NCBI RefSeq assembly: GCF_009765775.1
Contig: NZ_LMUU01000195.1
Coordinates: 27,166-81,429, forward strand
DNA from: Beijerinckia sp. L45
GTDB taxonomy: Bacteria > Pseudomonadota > Alphaproteobacteria > Rhizobiales > Beijerinckiaceae
Length of the DNA: 54,264 nucleotides
Direction: 5' to 3'
Shown here: piece by piece, positions 35,538 through 44,774 of the stretch
Layout: every line of letters begins with the position of its first letter
How positions within the stretch are numbered: position 1 is the stretch's first letter
Program-made: the position numbers and the translations under genes
The notes under the pieces: model-generated
Told to the model about the DNA's origin: nothing
Databases searched by the model: none
Seen by the model: the letters and a program-made list of their open reading frames with translations, nothing else

Positions 35538-35987
35538 ATGACCGCAGGTCAGTTTGTCCGCCGCGCGGCGTTGATCGCGCTTCTTCCCGCCGCCGGCCTG
35601 TCCGCCGGTGTCACGGCCGCGGTTGCGGGCGACTGCAACGCCGACATCGGCGCGCTGTCGCAGACGCGGCAGTCCTTCATCGAGAAGCTCAACGTGCTTG
35701 CCAAGGCGTCGAAAGGCAAGCTCGATCCGCTCGCCTCCTGCGCGCCCTTGCAAGGGCTGGTGAAAGCCGAAGGTGCGCTGCTCAAGTATCTCGAATCCAA
35801 CAACAAGTGGTGCAACATTCCCGACGAGACGGTGGCTTCGCTCAGGGCCGGCGCCGCCAAGTCTGTGGGCTTCGCCACGCAGGCCTGCAACTTCGCCGCT
35901 CAGGCGAAGAAGCAGCAACAGCAGCAGGCAAGCGGCGGCGGTCTGAACGCTCCCGAAGCACAGAAACTCCCGACCGGCCCGCTCTAG
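35538..35987 (+). CDS. Exported hypothetical protein with Gln-rich tail
   Basis: A 149-aa protein with a signal peptide (RRAALIALLPAAGLSAGVTA) and a small helical domain holding four cysteines (GDCNAD, SCAPLQ, KWCNIP, QACNF), likely two disulfides. It ends in a low-complexity KKQQQQQASGGG tail. I know similar small exported alphaproteobacterial proteins but no function. Start ATG 35538 was chosen for AGAGGA nine bases upstream; the frame opens at 35463 without a signal peptide. ubiA starts 16 bases later, so they may be cotranscribed. Confidence 0.8.
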   Translation: MTAGQFVRRAALIALLPAAGLSAGVTAAVAGDCNADIGALSQTRQSFIEKLNVLAKASKGKLDPLASCAPLQGLVKAEGALLKYLESNNKWCNIPDETVASLRAGAAKSVGFATQACNFAAQAKKQQQQQASGGGLNAPEAQKLPTGPL

Positions 35988-36003
35988 AACCCACGATGGC
36001 GAT

Positions 36004-36957
36004 GTGACGGATAACGTGCGCGCCGCAAGTCCGATCGTGCTTCCCGATGCGGCGCCGGGTCAGCTTCTCTTCCGCATCACCCCTCGGTCCTGGCAGCCTT
36101 ATCTCCAGCTCGCGCGGCTCGACCGCCCGATCGGTTGGTGGCTTCTCGTGCTCCCATGCTGGTGGTCGAGCGCGCTGGCGAGCATCGCGGCGCACCAGCC
36201 GCCGCACGTCTCTCACCTCGCGCTGTTCGTCGTCGGCGCCATGGCGATGCGCGGCGCCGGATCGACCTACAACGACATCATCGACCGTTATGTCGATGCC
36301 AAGGTCGAGCGCACGCGGTATCGGCCGATTCCCTCGGGCCGTGTCAGTGTCGCGGCGGCGCGGATTTTCCTCGTCTTTCAGGCCTTGATCGGCTTGGCCG
36401 TCGTGCTGTGCTTCAGCCGCTTCACCATCCTGCTCGGCATGGCGTCGCTGGTCATCGTCGCGATCTACCCTTTCATGAAGCGGATAAGCTCGTGGCCGCA
36501 GCTCGTGCTCGGCCTCGCTTTTGCCTGGGGTGGCCTGGTCGGCTGGGCCGCGGCTATGGGCTCTTTGGCGGGGGCACCGGTGTGGCTCTACGCCGGCGCC
36601 GTGCTCTGGACGATCGGCTATGACACGATCTATGCGATCCAGGACGCCCGCGACGATCCGGCCGCTGGCATCAAGTCGACCGCCCGCATGTTCGGGGCGT
36701 CCGTCCGCCCGGCCGTCGGGGTGATCTATGGCGGCGCCCTCATTCTGATCGAAGGCGCGCTGTTCAGCGCCGGCATCGGCGGCAACGCGCTGGCCCAGCT
36801 TGGCGTCGCGGGCTTCGCCTTGCATCTCGGTCGTCAGATCTGGCGCGTCGATGCTGCCGATCCCGTTGGCGCGCTGGCCCTGTTTCGCTCCAACCGCGAT
36901 GCCGGCCTCATCCTCTTCGCAGGGCTGGCGCTGGCCGCTCTTGCGCAAGTTGCGTAG
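36004..36957 (+). CDS. ubiA: 4-hydroxybenzoate polyprenyltransferase
   Basis: A 317-aa inner-membrane prenyltransferase of ubiquinone synthesis, joining 4-hydroxybenzoate and a polyprenyl diphosphate. Both Asp-rich motifs are visible: NDIIDRYVDAKVERTRYRP near residue 90 and DTIYAIQDARDDPAAGIKS near residue 207. Eight to nine hydrophobic helices are evident. The start is GTG 36004. No other ubi genes are adjacent. Confidence 0.95.
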   Translation: MTDNVRAASPIVLPDAAPGQLLFRITPRSWQPYLQLARLDRPIGWWLLVLPCWWSSALASIAAHQPPHVSHLALFVVGAMAMRGAGSTYNDIIDRYVDAKVERTRYRPIPSGRVSVAAARIFLVFQALIGLAVVLCFSRFTILLGMASLVIVAIYPFMKRISSWPQLVLGLAFAWGGLVGWAAAMGSLAGAPVWLYAGAVLWTIGYDTIYAIQDARDDPAAGIKSTARMFGASVRPAVGVIYGGALILIEGALFSAGIGGNALAQLGVAGFALHLGRQIWRVDAADPVGALALFRSNRDAGLILFAGLALAALAQVA

Positions 36958-37053
36958 ACGGGGATTTCGTTAACTCTCTTTGCAAGACATTCGCCTGGTA
37001 ACGCGGGAGTTTAACCCGCACGCAACAGGGGCGAGCCTAAACAAGACCGGTAA

Positions 37054-37278
37054 GTGTGGAGTATTCCCGTGCCGAGTCCGCGTCCGAGTGCCGTTGCGAT
37101 CACCGAATACCGCCTGGCGGGCAATCGAGAGCTGATGGCCCCTCAGGCGCTTGCGACGATCGCGCCCGCCGATGCACTGCACGGCGATGCTGCGATGTAC
37201 AAGCTTTCGAAGCGTCTCTGGTCGATTGAGGTCCATCGCAGACTGGAGATCCAGACGCGGCGTGCGCTCGAGGCCTAA
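37054..37278 (+). CDS. Small hypothetical protein, 74 aa
   Basis: A short frame with a basic, helical C-terminal part (MYKLSKRLWSIEVHRRLEIQ near residues 49-68). No family recognised. Start GTG 37054 or GTG 37069 are both possible and neither has a strong ribosome site. It stands alone between ubiA and a DUF1328 gene. The antisense frame over the same bases looks random. I rate it a probable but unproven gene. Confidence 0.45.
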   Translation: MWSIPVPSPRPSAVAITEYRLAGNRELMAPQALATIAPADALHGDAAMYKLSKRLWSIEVHRRLEIQTRRALEA

Positions 37279-37544
37279 AGCGCCGACCGCTTAAGCGGAC
37301 TGACTGAAGCGCTGAGCCGTCGCTCTCTTTTCAAGGGTCAGCGGATCGGACGCAAAAGTCTGCAACGTCGCGTCCGATGCTCCAGGGAGCACGGAGTGAA
37401 TCGGCGAGCTTCACGGCGGCTCGATTGCCGACGCGCGTCGCCGGCGTATCCCGTAAGCGCCTGATCGCGATGCGATCTTTGGAACATTCAGCCAAGCTGA
37501 GCATTTGATCGGCACCTAGTCGAACATCAGAACAGGCGGTCATC

Positions 37545-37718
37545 ATGTTGAAATGGGCTCTAATCTTCTTCGTGATCTCCGTCATCGCCGGCGGCCTCGG
37601 CTTCTCCGGCATCTCGTCGGCAGCCAGCGGCATCGCGCGCATTCTGTTCTTCGTCGCTTTGGCGATCTTCCTCGTGTTCCTGGTCCTCGGCCTCACCGTC
37701 TTCAAGGCGGTCGTCTAA
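37545..37718 (+). CDS. DUF1328/YtjA-family small membrane protein
   Basis: A 57-aa protein with two hydrophobic helices separated by a short Gly/Ser turn ([20 protein letters not shown], then [16 protein letters not shown]). It matches the DUF1328 (YtjA) family in sequence and length; members are inner-membrane proteins of unknown role, often stress-related. AGGCGG lies upstream. Its stop overlaps by four bases the 3' end of the convergent hypothetical gene. Confidence 0.93.
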   Translation: MLKWALIFFVISVIAGGLGFSGISSAASGIARILFFVALAIFLVFLVLGLTVFKAVV

Positions 37719-38548
37719 GACTTCGCCAAGATATCGACGGCGAGCCCGTAGAGCCGGGCTCGCACCGGGGGCGCGAGACTGGCCAGAGTCTCGAGGTAAG
37801 TCTGGCCCGCCACGCACATGCGTTCGTCGGCGATCGGCGGGTCCGCGCTCTTGCCGTCGAGCAGGGCCTCGATCTCCGGCCGGCTTAGCCCCTTTTCGGT
37901 CAGCGCCTTGTCGAGGGCCTGGAAGTCCCCGTCGCTCGGCGTACTCCGCTGAATCTGGTCCATCCGGCCGCTATTCATCGCGTCGAGGCCGGCAATGGCG
38001 GCGTCGGCGATCAGAGCGCGATGATCGGCGGCGAAGGTGAGAAACCCGGTTCCGCTGGCGCCATAGAGGAACGCCACGCAGAGGTGAACATCGTGCTGCG
38101 CCAGGGTGCGCATTTCGCCGAGCTGTAAGATGAAGATCTGGCCGAGCGCCTGGTCCGAGGCTTTCGCGGCGAGGACGCCATCGGCGCGACGCAAGGCGAC
38201 GACGGTATCTGCCATGATTTCGTCGACCGATCCTTGCTTGCCGGTGCTCGTCGCCTGTAGCGCCAGCCCGTTGAGGATCGTGTCGTATTCGCTGGGGAAC
38301 ACGAGCCGCAGCCGATCGAAGAACCGGACGTAATCCGGCGATTCCGCGACGCTCGCCTCGATTTTCCGACGTGCCGCCGTCGCCGCCTCGGTCTGCGGGA
38401 TCGGCGTGGCGGCATCAGGCGGAGCAGGCGTCCTTGTCGCCTCGACGGCCGGCTGGTCCGTACGAAAGGCGCGATCCAGGAAGCTGGCGCCGAGAAGCAG
38501 CGCGACGATCGCGGCCAGGCCGAGCAGCGCAAGCCGCAGATTCTTCAT
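37715..38548 (-). CDS. Membrane-anchored hypothetical protein, 277 aa
   Basis: An N-terminal hydrophobic anchor ([20 protein letters not shown], residues 4-23) is followed by a Pro/Thr/Ala-rich linker and a helical domain of about 200 residues facing the periplasm. Two cysteines (HLCVAF and RMCVAG) are present. No family or catalytic motif recognised. The composition and codon use match neighbouring core genes. It overlaps the convergent DUF1328 gene by four bases. Confidence 0.8.
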   Translation of the reverse strand: MKNLRLALLGLAAIVALLLGASFLDRAFRTDQPAVEATRTPAPPDAATPIPQTEAATAARRKIEASVAESPDYVRFFDRLRLVFPSEYDTILNGLALQATSTGKQGSVDEIMADTVVALRRADGVLAAKASDQALGQIFILQLGEMRTLAQHDVHLCVAFLYGASGTGFLTFAADHRALIADAAIAGLDAMNSGRMDQIQRSTPSDGDFQALDKALTEKGLSRPEIEALLDGKSADPPIADERMCVAGQTYLETLASLAPPVRARLYGLAVDILAKS

Positions 38549-38631
38549 GACCCGTCTGTCCTACACATCGGCAACCTAAGCGATTTTGCCTGCAACCGTG
38601 TCGCACGGCAAGGCTGGCGCGAAGCTTGGCC

Positions 38632-39819
38632 TCAAGGCGTGTCGCGCAGACGGGCGAAGCCCGCGTCGAGGTCGGCCTGCAGGTCGGCGATATCCTCGAG
38701 TCCGATCGAGAAGCGCAGGCTATGGCCTTCGGGCGCCCATGTCGTCGCCGTCCGGTAGGCGGCGCAGTCGAAGGGAATGACCAGGCTCTCGTAGCCACCC
38801 CAGGAATAGCCCATGCCGAACAGGTTCAAACCATCGAGCATCGCGGCGAGGGCTTCGGTCGAACAGGGTTTCAGATTGATCGAGAAAAGACCGCTGGAGC
38901 CACGGAAATCGCGCTTCCAGAACGCGTGGCCGGGGCACGACAGGAGCGCAGGGTGAAGAACCCGCGCAACTTCGGGCCGGGCGGCCAGCCAATGCGCCAT
39001 GGCAAGCCCCTGGCGCTCCGCCTCGCGCAGTCGCAGGTCGAGCGTGCGCAGGCCGCGCAGCCCGAGAAAAATATCTTCGGGGCCGGCGCACATGGCGAAG
39101 GCGTCGAAGGTGGCGCGCAGCCGCGCCGCCCAGGCCGCATTCGCCGAGGTCAGCCCGAGTAGCAGGTCGGAATGGCCTGACAGATATTTGGTGCCCGCCT
39201 CCACCGCGATGTCGATGCCCGCGGCATGGGGCGGATAGAACAACGGTGTCGCCCAGGTGTTGTCGAGGATGGTGCAGAGGTTTTTGGCCTGCGCCACGGC
39301 GATGAGGGCGGGCAGATCGGGAACTTCAAAACTCTGCGAGCCCGGCGCCTCGAGGAACAGCACGCTGGTGTTGGGCCGAACCTGCGCCGCGACGGCGGCG
39401 CCGATCATCGGATCGTAATAGGTGGTCTCGACGCCGAGCCGCGCGAGGACCGTGTTGCAGAAATTGCGGGTCGGCCGGTACACCGTGTCGGCGACGAGGA
39501 TGTGATCGCCTGCCTTGACCGCACACAGCAGGGCGACGGTGATCGCGGCGAGGCCGGTCGGCGTCAGCACCGTCGTGGCGGCGCCGGCGAGCTCGCTCCA
39601 CGCTTCTTCCAGGGCCCGCGACGTCGGCGTGCCATCGGTGCCGTAGCTGAACCGGCCGGTGCGCGCGACGAGGTCGGCATAGGTCGGGTACAGCACCGTC
39701 GACCCGCGATAGATAGGTGTGTTGACGTAACCAAACTGCTCGGACGGCCGCCGCCCGGCCGCCGCTAGCCGCGTCCGCATGCTCAACCCCGCCCGGCCCT
39801 CCGGCGTCGTCTCGGTCAT
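38632..39819 (-). CDS. metC: Cystathionine beta-lyase (MetC type)
   Basis: A 395-aa PLP enzyme of the Cys/Met metabolism family, cleaving cystathionine to homocysteine, ammonia and pyruvate. The PLP lysine is Lys211 in EAGTKYLSGHSD; other family motifs are YGTDGTPTSRALEEAW near residue 55 and LDNTWATPLFYPP near residue 185. The frame stays open upstream through the tRNA gene, but ATG 39819 gives the normal N-terminus. It is divergent from tRNA-Arg across 167 bases. Related cystathionine gamma-lyases cannot be fully excluded. Confidence 0.92.
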   Translation of the reverse strand: MTETTPEGRAGLSMRTRLAAAGRRPSEQFGYVNTPIYRGSTVLYPTYADLVARTGRFSYGTDGTPTSRALEEAWSELAGAATTVLTPTGLAAITVALLCAVKAGDHILVADTVYRPTRNFCNTVLARLGVETTYYDPMIGAAVAAQVRPNTSVLFLEAPGSQSFEVPDLPALIAVAQAKNLCTILDNTWATPLFYPPHAAGIDIAVEAGTKYLSGHSDLLLGLTSANAAWAARLRATFDAFAMCAGPEDIFLGLRGLRTLDLRLREAERQGLAMAHWLAARPEVARVLHPALLSCPGHAFWKRDFRGSSGLFSINLKPCSTEALAAMLDGLNLFGMGYSWGGYESLVIPFDCAAYRTATTWAPEGHSLRFSIGLEDIADLQADLDAGFARLRDTP

Positions 39820-39986
39820 TCCAGATCCTGTGCTGTTTCGCGGCGCATCACGGTGTTCCACTGTTCGCCGCAAGAGCCCCCGATGCCGTCCCGCCGTCAA
39901 GTCGCGAGACACCGGCAAAGCCTTTGCCGCCCGTTGCCCCGCCCGCGAAGTTCGGCTAGGTTGCGCCGGCGCAGGCTTGGCCTCCC

Positions 39987-40048
<62 letters not shown>

Positions 40049-40063
<15 letters not shown>

Positions 40064-41701
40064 CTTCGGTACAGATCTGCGAACACCATCCGCTGGAGCC
40101 GCTCCACCCGCGATCGCTTGTTCGAGGGTAGCGGTGTTGCCGACGATCCTGACGACGTCATCGTCGACTTCGACGCGTTCGATGACCGATTGCAGATAGG
40201 CCTTTCGAAATGGGATCGCTCCCGTTGCGATATTGTCCCGCATCAGGCGGCCGAAGCGCTCGATTGTCTCGGGGTCGAAGGTCATGGCCGACGATCGTGT
40301 CTCGCGGATGCGATCGAGCGCCGCCTTTGCCCGCTCTCGATCATGTTTGAGAGCGCCGACGCGCTCCTTCAGGATATCGTCGAGGTCGGTCAGGCCGTCC
40401 TCGACCATTTGGTAAAGGCGCTTGAGCCGCTCGTCGGCGTCCGAGATTTCCGTCTGCAGGCGCGCGACTCGTGAATCGACCTCGGCAGCGCGCTCCGAAC
40501 GCAAAGCCATCACGGAGCCAAGAAGGGCCGTGAGCCGATCAGGCTGGAACAGCCGCGCCTGGAGATGATCCACGACCAGGTTGTCGAGACGATCCATACG
40601 GATCGAACGGCCCTTGCAGGCCGCCTTGCCCTGCCGGGCACAGGTCGAGCACGTATAGTAGCGATGAACCATCCCGGACTTCGACGTTCCCGTTCGCAAC
40701 GTCATGGCGCCCTGGCAGGTCGCGCACTGTGCCAAACCAGTGAGCAAGATAGGGCCGGTCAGGACCCGTGGCGCGATCGAGCGCGGATTATGAGCCCGAA
40801 GGGTCGTCTGAACAGCGTCGAAAACGGTTCGATCGATGATCGAAGGGATGTCGAACGTGATGTGCTCGGCGTCCGGTTTCATCCGAAGCGTCTTCGAACA
40901 CCGCTTGTTGAAGGTGGCCCGCCCGATATAGGCCTCGTTCGTCAGAATCTTGTGGATACCACTGACGCCGAACCGAGCACCCGAGCGGGTGCGATGCCCG
41001 CGCTCGTTCAGCCAGACCGCGATTTTCTTGACGCCGATCGGGCCTTCGCGGCCATCCCCGTCTTTGTAAAGTCGAAATATCAGCCTGATCGTTTCGGCCT
41101 CCACCGGATCGACAGCCATTTTTTTCTTGATACGAATGCCGCGCTTCTCGATCTCTTCGGTCGTGTATCCAAGAGGAAGCGGCGATCCATTGTAAAAGCC
41201 CTGACGAGAATTCTCACGCATTGCCCTAAGAACGTGTTTTCCGTTTTCTCTGCTTTGATATTCGTCGAACAACGCGATCACTTGGCGCATCATGATTTGA
41301 GCGGGATCGTCGCCGAGTTCCTGCGTGATCGAGATCAGCCTGACGTCGGCTTTCGCGAGTTTCCGGATGTACATTTCCAAACCGAACGCGTCGCGAAAGA
41401 ACCTCGAATACGAATGTACGATGATCGCGTCGTAGGGACGATCGTCGTCGAGCGCACGTTCGATCATCTTCTGAAATTCGCCACGCACGTCATCGGTTGC
41501 TGATGCTCCCGCTTCGATGTAATGAGCCGTGAGATTCCAGTCTTTCGCCACACAAAAGGCCGCGATTTGCTTTCGTTGATCAGGAATAGACAGATCTGAC
41601 TCAGCTTGCCGACCCGTGGATACTCTATAGTACCCACAACAGGAGAAAGATTCTCCAGCTACGAGCGGCGAACATTCTGGTTTTATTTTACGCAAACGCA
41701 T
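40049..41701 (-). CDS. Large serine recombinase/integrase
   Basis: A 550-aa site-specific recombinase. The N-terminal resolvase domain (about residues 20-170) carries the nucleophile Ser28 in [10 protein letters not shown] and the motif [11 protein letters not shown]; a recombinase domain (about 190-300) and a zinc ribbon (CATCQGAM...[12 protein letters not shown], about 335-370) follow, then a coiled-coil segment and a C-terminal tail. The last residues WRTR and the stop lie inside tRNA-Arg on the other strand. It should insert or excise the element to its right. Codon use is less GC-biased than the core genes. Two small overlapping ORFs lie 65 bases upstream on the same strand. Confidence 0.95.
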
Positions 41702-41766
41702 GACTTCACTCGCTTTGGCGTGGCCATCATAGATCCGATCCAGGCGCGGACAAAGGGGTCGGCGTC

Positions 41767-41982
41767 CTAATTTCCCAGAAGCAGCTGGTCGATAAGCCTT
41801 CCGAGGAAGGTCTCGACGACGTCCACCTCCTTACCGACAACAGACGGGACCGAAGGCCACGTGTCCGCGACGATGGGCGTATGCGAACCAGCCTTGCAAC
41901 GCGGGATACGCTCGGCCGGCCTGCATCGGCGTCCGGACGCAATCATTGTCTTGGGCTTGGGTGTATGGCCGCGGCTAGACAT
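41767..41982 (-). CDS. Small hypothetical protein, 71 aa, upstream of the recombinase
   Basis: Reads MSSRGHTPKPKT... and ends VVETFLGRLIDQLLLGN, an amphipathic C-terminal helix. Its ATG overlaps the stop of a 33-codon frame (ATGTCTAG), and the recombinase begins 65 bases after its stop, so it may be a coupled partner, for example a recombination directionality or regulatory peptide. No family recognised. The frame also continues upstream to 42111, but without a ribosome site there. Confidence 0.4.
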   Translation of the reverse strand: MSSRGHTPKPKTMIASGRRCRPAERIPRCKAGSHTPIVADTWPSVPSVVGKEVDVVETFLGRLIDQLLLGN

Positions 41983-42076
41983 GGCGGCCCCGCTGGACGC
42001 GGAGCCGCGCAGCGTCGCCTTCCGTCTTCGGCGGCCGGATGCCGCGAGAAATATGTGGCGAGCGCTGGGCTGCCAT
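41975..42076 (-). CDS. 33-aa leader ORF with strong ribosome site
   Basis: ATG 42076 is preceded by TTGGAGGCGACC, a near-perfect Shine-Dalgarno at correct spacing. The 33-codon frame (MAAQRSPHISRG...GRHV) stops inside the ATG of the 71-aa ORF. It may be a short protein, a translational leader, or the start of a gene now broken by a frameshift: a shift of frame near the overlap would join it to the 71-aa ORF. Confidence 0.3.
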   Translation of the reverse strand: MAAQRSPHISRGIRPPKTEGDAARLRVQRGRHV

Positions 42077-42111
42077 GGTCGCCTCCAATAGGAAGCGACT
42101 TCAGTAGCCAT

Positions 42112-42375
42112 GGAAATGGTGATGCGATTTCGTCGTCGAATGGAAAGAAGCTAAGATGCCGAGCCCTTATGAGGCCAACGCGCGAGGCCGTTTCGTATTC
42201 CGCAGCCCCTGCGATGCGATCGCCTACCGTATTTTATAGTTCGGTAAGATCTGACGATCGGCGATCGAGGTCCCTTCAGGCCGGAATACGGGGGGCATGG
42301 GTTCACCTAGACGCCCTATTTCGATCCTTAAAGCCGACCTGGTTCTCACACCCAAATGAGCTGCTGCCTCAAAAC
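42112..42375. other. Gene-free stretch in the element
   Basis: No convincing gene is seen between the ORFs upstream of the recombinase and the terminator at 42376. The only short plus-strand frame near 42156 has 27 codons and is not supported. The sequence is A/T-richer than the core. Confidence 0.4.
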
Positions 42376-42410
42376 AATAAAAAAGGACCGGCAAAATGCC
42401 GGTCCTTTCT
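42376..42410 (-). terminator. Intrinsic terminator for the 94-aa minus-strand gene
   Basis: Stem AAAGGACCGGCA / TGCCGGTCCTTT with a 3-base loop; read on the minus strand it is followed by TTTTTATT. It lies 84 bases after the stop of the gene at 42494-42778. Confidence 0.85.
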
Positions 42411-42493
42411 CATTCGTTGAAGAGATACGCCGCCGAACAGCGATCATGGTGTTCAGGGCGCATGGAGCAGATCGGAACGAGACCCAGATCTCT

Positions 42494-42778
42494 TTACAGC
42501 TGGCAGAGCCTCGCGGCGAGCAAGGCCTCGACGAGATCCGCAGCGCCTTCGAGGCGAGGAACCATTGCCCGGATCGCGTCGGGATCGAGCCTTTCGGGTC
42601 CGTCCTGGATAGGGAGGACGCCGAAGGCTTCCTCAGCGACGCGGCGAGCAAAGCCGTGACACGCCCAAGCTTGGTCGACACCCGGCCTTTCGCGACCCCG
42701 CAACGTCTCGACTCCAGCGACAACGCGATTGCCCGCCGCTTTGAGTGCGGCCTTGGCCGCTTCGTTGTTTGCACACAT
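42494..42778 (-). CDS. Small hypothetical protein, 94 aa
   Basis: Start ATG 42778 has TAGGAG seven bases upstream, and a strong terminator follows, so this is a well-formed single-gene transcript. The protein is helical (MCANNEAAKAALKAAGNRVV, later DLVEALLAARLCQL), soluble, with no signal peptide. No family recognised. It is divergent from the 155-aa gene. It could be a regulator or accessory factor of the element; this is a guess. Confidence 0.65.
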   Translation of the reverse strand: MCANNEAAKAALKAAGNRVVAGVETLRGRERPGVDQAWACHGFARRVAEEAFGVLPIQDGPERLDPDAIRAMVPRLEGAADLVEALLAARLCQL

Positions 42779-43051
42779 GAGAAACTCCTACGCTGGACAA
42801 CATGGACGCCGGTGCCCGTCGGCGACATCAAGATCTCACCTCGGCAAGGTGCTTCGATTTGCTCGCGAAATAGAAAGGCGAAATTATTTTTCAGGGCTTT
42901 TGTCGCCGCGATCTTCGAGCACAACGCGCTTAAGTCGCGAGAACCGCACTTGGCCGGGCCAAAACCTTGCCTGAAAATCTTTTTACGCGGAAATCGTAGT
43001 CGACGTTGCCATGCCACCTTTTCGCCGAACAGATACAAGAGGAAGTTCGCA

Positions 43052-43519
43052 TTGGCTCCGATTCACCCGACGACACACGCAATCGCATCTGGTTTGCTCG
43101 GCATCGAGCTCCCGTCGGGAGACCGTCTGGCATTTATCGCGGATCACGCGCGCCGGATCGCTGACAGACACGATCTGCCGGCTCGGGATGCCCTGTTTCA
43201 GGCGGTGACGGATGGATGGGATCTCGGCATCAGGTCAACCGGCACATTCGGTGCTGAGATCGCGGCGACCCGACTCCGCGAGGGCACCGGACTGCGTCTT
43301 ATCATAACGGTATTATTCGACCGTCGCGTGTGCGCGGGCTGGACATTTTTATGGATGGTGCAGAACGAAGGCTCAAGCTTGCGCGCTACAGGAGCCCTCT
43401 ATCCAAACGACACCGCCCCGTCCTTCGCTACCGCTCGTTTCGCCGCCGAGCGAGCGGCCGAAGAGAGAGCGCTGAAATGGTTTGGTAACTCGGCCGCGAC
43501 CGGTTTCGGCCCGTGGTAA
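43052..43519 (+). CDS. Hypothetical protein, 155 aa
   Basis: Starts at TTG 43052 with AGAGGAA eight bases upstream; the frame is open further left but only as antisense of the 94-aa gene. The sequence looks like a compact alpha/beta protein (GLLGIELPSGDRLAFIADHA, then GLRLIITVLFDRRVCAGWTF), with no signal peptide and a C-terminal helix (ARFAAERAAEERALKWF). Family unknown. The arrangement back to back with a small gene is common for element-borne regulator/partner pairs. Confidence 0.6.
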   Translation: MAPIHPTTHAIASGLLGIELPSGDRLAFIADHARRIADRHDLPARDALFQAVTDGWDLGIRSTGTFGAEIAATRLREGTGLRLIITVLFDRRVCAGWTFLWMVQNEGSSLRATGALYPNDTAPSFATARFAAERAAEERALKWFGNSAATGFGPW

Positions 43520-43781
43520 ACGTTCGAAATTGGCTTGGCGAAGACCGGACATGGCCGGAATCTGCCTGTCAGCTTTTCGTGTGAAACCCAATGGAGCCGA
43601 CATTTAGTTCACACGCATTTACTAGCGAAGCCCTTAAACCCGATACAAAGTCGATTTCAACGTAGTCATCGACGACGTCTTTGACTCGCCGAAGTACCAA
43701 AGGCGGCACGACCGATAAGTCGCTCGGTTCAAACCCGGCCCATTCGTGTCAACCAGCGCAGCGTCCGACGGCGCGGTATAC
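43520..43781. other. Gene-free stretch
   Basis: No supported gene. A T-arm-like string (GGTTCAAACCCGG near 43727) is present, but no cloverleaf can be built around it. Confidence 0.4.
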
Positions 43782-44465
43782 TTATTCAAAATCGATTTGA
43801 GAGGCCGGCGTACTGGCTGCGTTGATGTCTGCGCTAGTGAGGACAGATACCGGATGCCCCTTAGCAGCGACGTTGATCATCGCTCGTCCGACGTTCTCCG
43901 TCGTGGTCGCCAACTTCGGAAACCACCGCATCAAGATCGCCGAAACCGGTGATACCATCACGTAGATCACCATGTACCAACGCGTCTTAGAGACGACGCC
44001 GTGTAGGGGCTGGATAAAGGCGGGTCTAAAGAAATAGGCAGCCTTGAACGGCAAGGCCGTCAGTGCATCCTCCGTCCGCGCCTTGACGCGAGACCACATC
44101 CGGCGGCTTTCGCGATGGGTACCCTCGCCTGTCACATAGATGAAGGTCATCTCAGGGTTGAGTTCCGCCAACGCCGTGGCGATCGTCATCGTCAGATCGT
44201 AGGTCACACGGGTGTAGACGGCCTCGGACATGCCGACAGACGAGACGCCGATGCAGAAGAAGCAGGCGTCATAGCCGGCAAGCGAGCCCGCTTCGCCCTC
44301 GAACCCTTGCATTTGGGGAAGGACGATCTCCAATAGCTTCGGATCCGCCTTCCCAGATCGAGAGCGGACAACTGAAACTACCGCAGTTACCCGCTCGTCA
44401 AGGAGACTCTCGCGCAGGACGCCTTGACCAACCATGCCGGTAGCACCGAAGATTAAAACTCTCAT
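43782..44465 (-). CDS. NAD(P)-binding atypical SDR protein
   Basis: A 227-aa Rossmann protein with the glycine motif GATGMVGQGVLRE (residues 8-20) and a second strand ending VVRSRSG. It matches the atypical SDR (NAD(P)H-binding, epimerase-like) group, including FIYVTGEGTH near residue 109 and FFRPAFIQPLHG near residue 150. The classical YxxxK pair is not present, so it may be a reductase or a regulatory NAD(P) sensor. It is the last gene of the minus-strand run. Confidence 0.85.
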   Translation of the reverse strand: MRVLIFGATGMVGQGVLRESLLDERVTAVVSVVRSRSGKADPKLLEIVLPQMQGFEGEAGSLAGYDACFFCIGVSSVGMSEAVYTRVTYDLTMTIATALAELNPEMTFIYVTGEGTHRESRRMWSRVKARTEDALTALPFKAAYFFRPAFIQPLHGVVSKTRWYMVIYVMVSPVSAILMRWFPKLATTTENVGRAMINVAAKGHPVSVLTSADINAASTPASQIDFE

Positions 44466-44774
44466 GACGCCAACTTAGCTGCTGTTGACGCGTCAAGCCA
44501 ATGACTGGGTTGCCGCGCCAATTGTCCTGCGTCGGAGCGCGTGTTGTGACCGAAGTTGGTTAGGCCGCTTCGAAGCGAGCACCATTGGACAGCGGATCCA
44601 AGGCGGAGCCTTCCCAAGGTCGCGGGAGCCAACTGAGCGGCCGAATCGCGTCGACGTCGCCGATGACTCCACCTCTTGGTTTGGCTATCAGCGAAATTCG
44701 CGAGCGATTGACGACGATGAAAGTGCTCCTGATGCTTGCGACTGCGTGGCGCGAAACCAACGAGCCGACGGGCC
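44466..44774 (-). other. Gap with a 66-codon orphan frame
   Basis: A 309-bp gap between the cupin and NAD(P)-binding genes. A minus-strand frame (44560-44760) reads like protein (RSRISLIAKPRGGVIGDVDA...), but it has no ribosome site and no family match, so it may be a gene remnant. No terminator or repeat stands out. Confidence 0.3.

Noticed and set aside
42356-43051. Long plus-strand extension of the 155-aa gene
   Set aside because: This part is antisense of the 94-aa gene and its terminator. Only the part from TTG 43052 has a ribosome site.
43721-43750. T-arm-like string GGTTCAAACCCGG as possible right attachment site
   Set aside because: No cloverleaf and no shared sequence with the 3' end of tRNA-Arg; chance.
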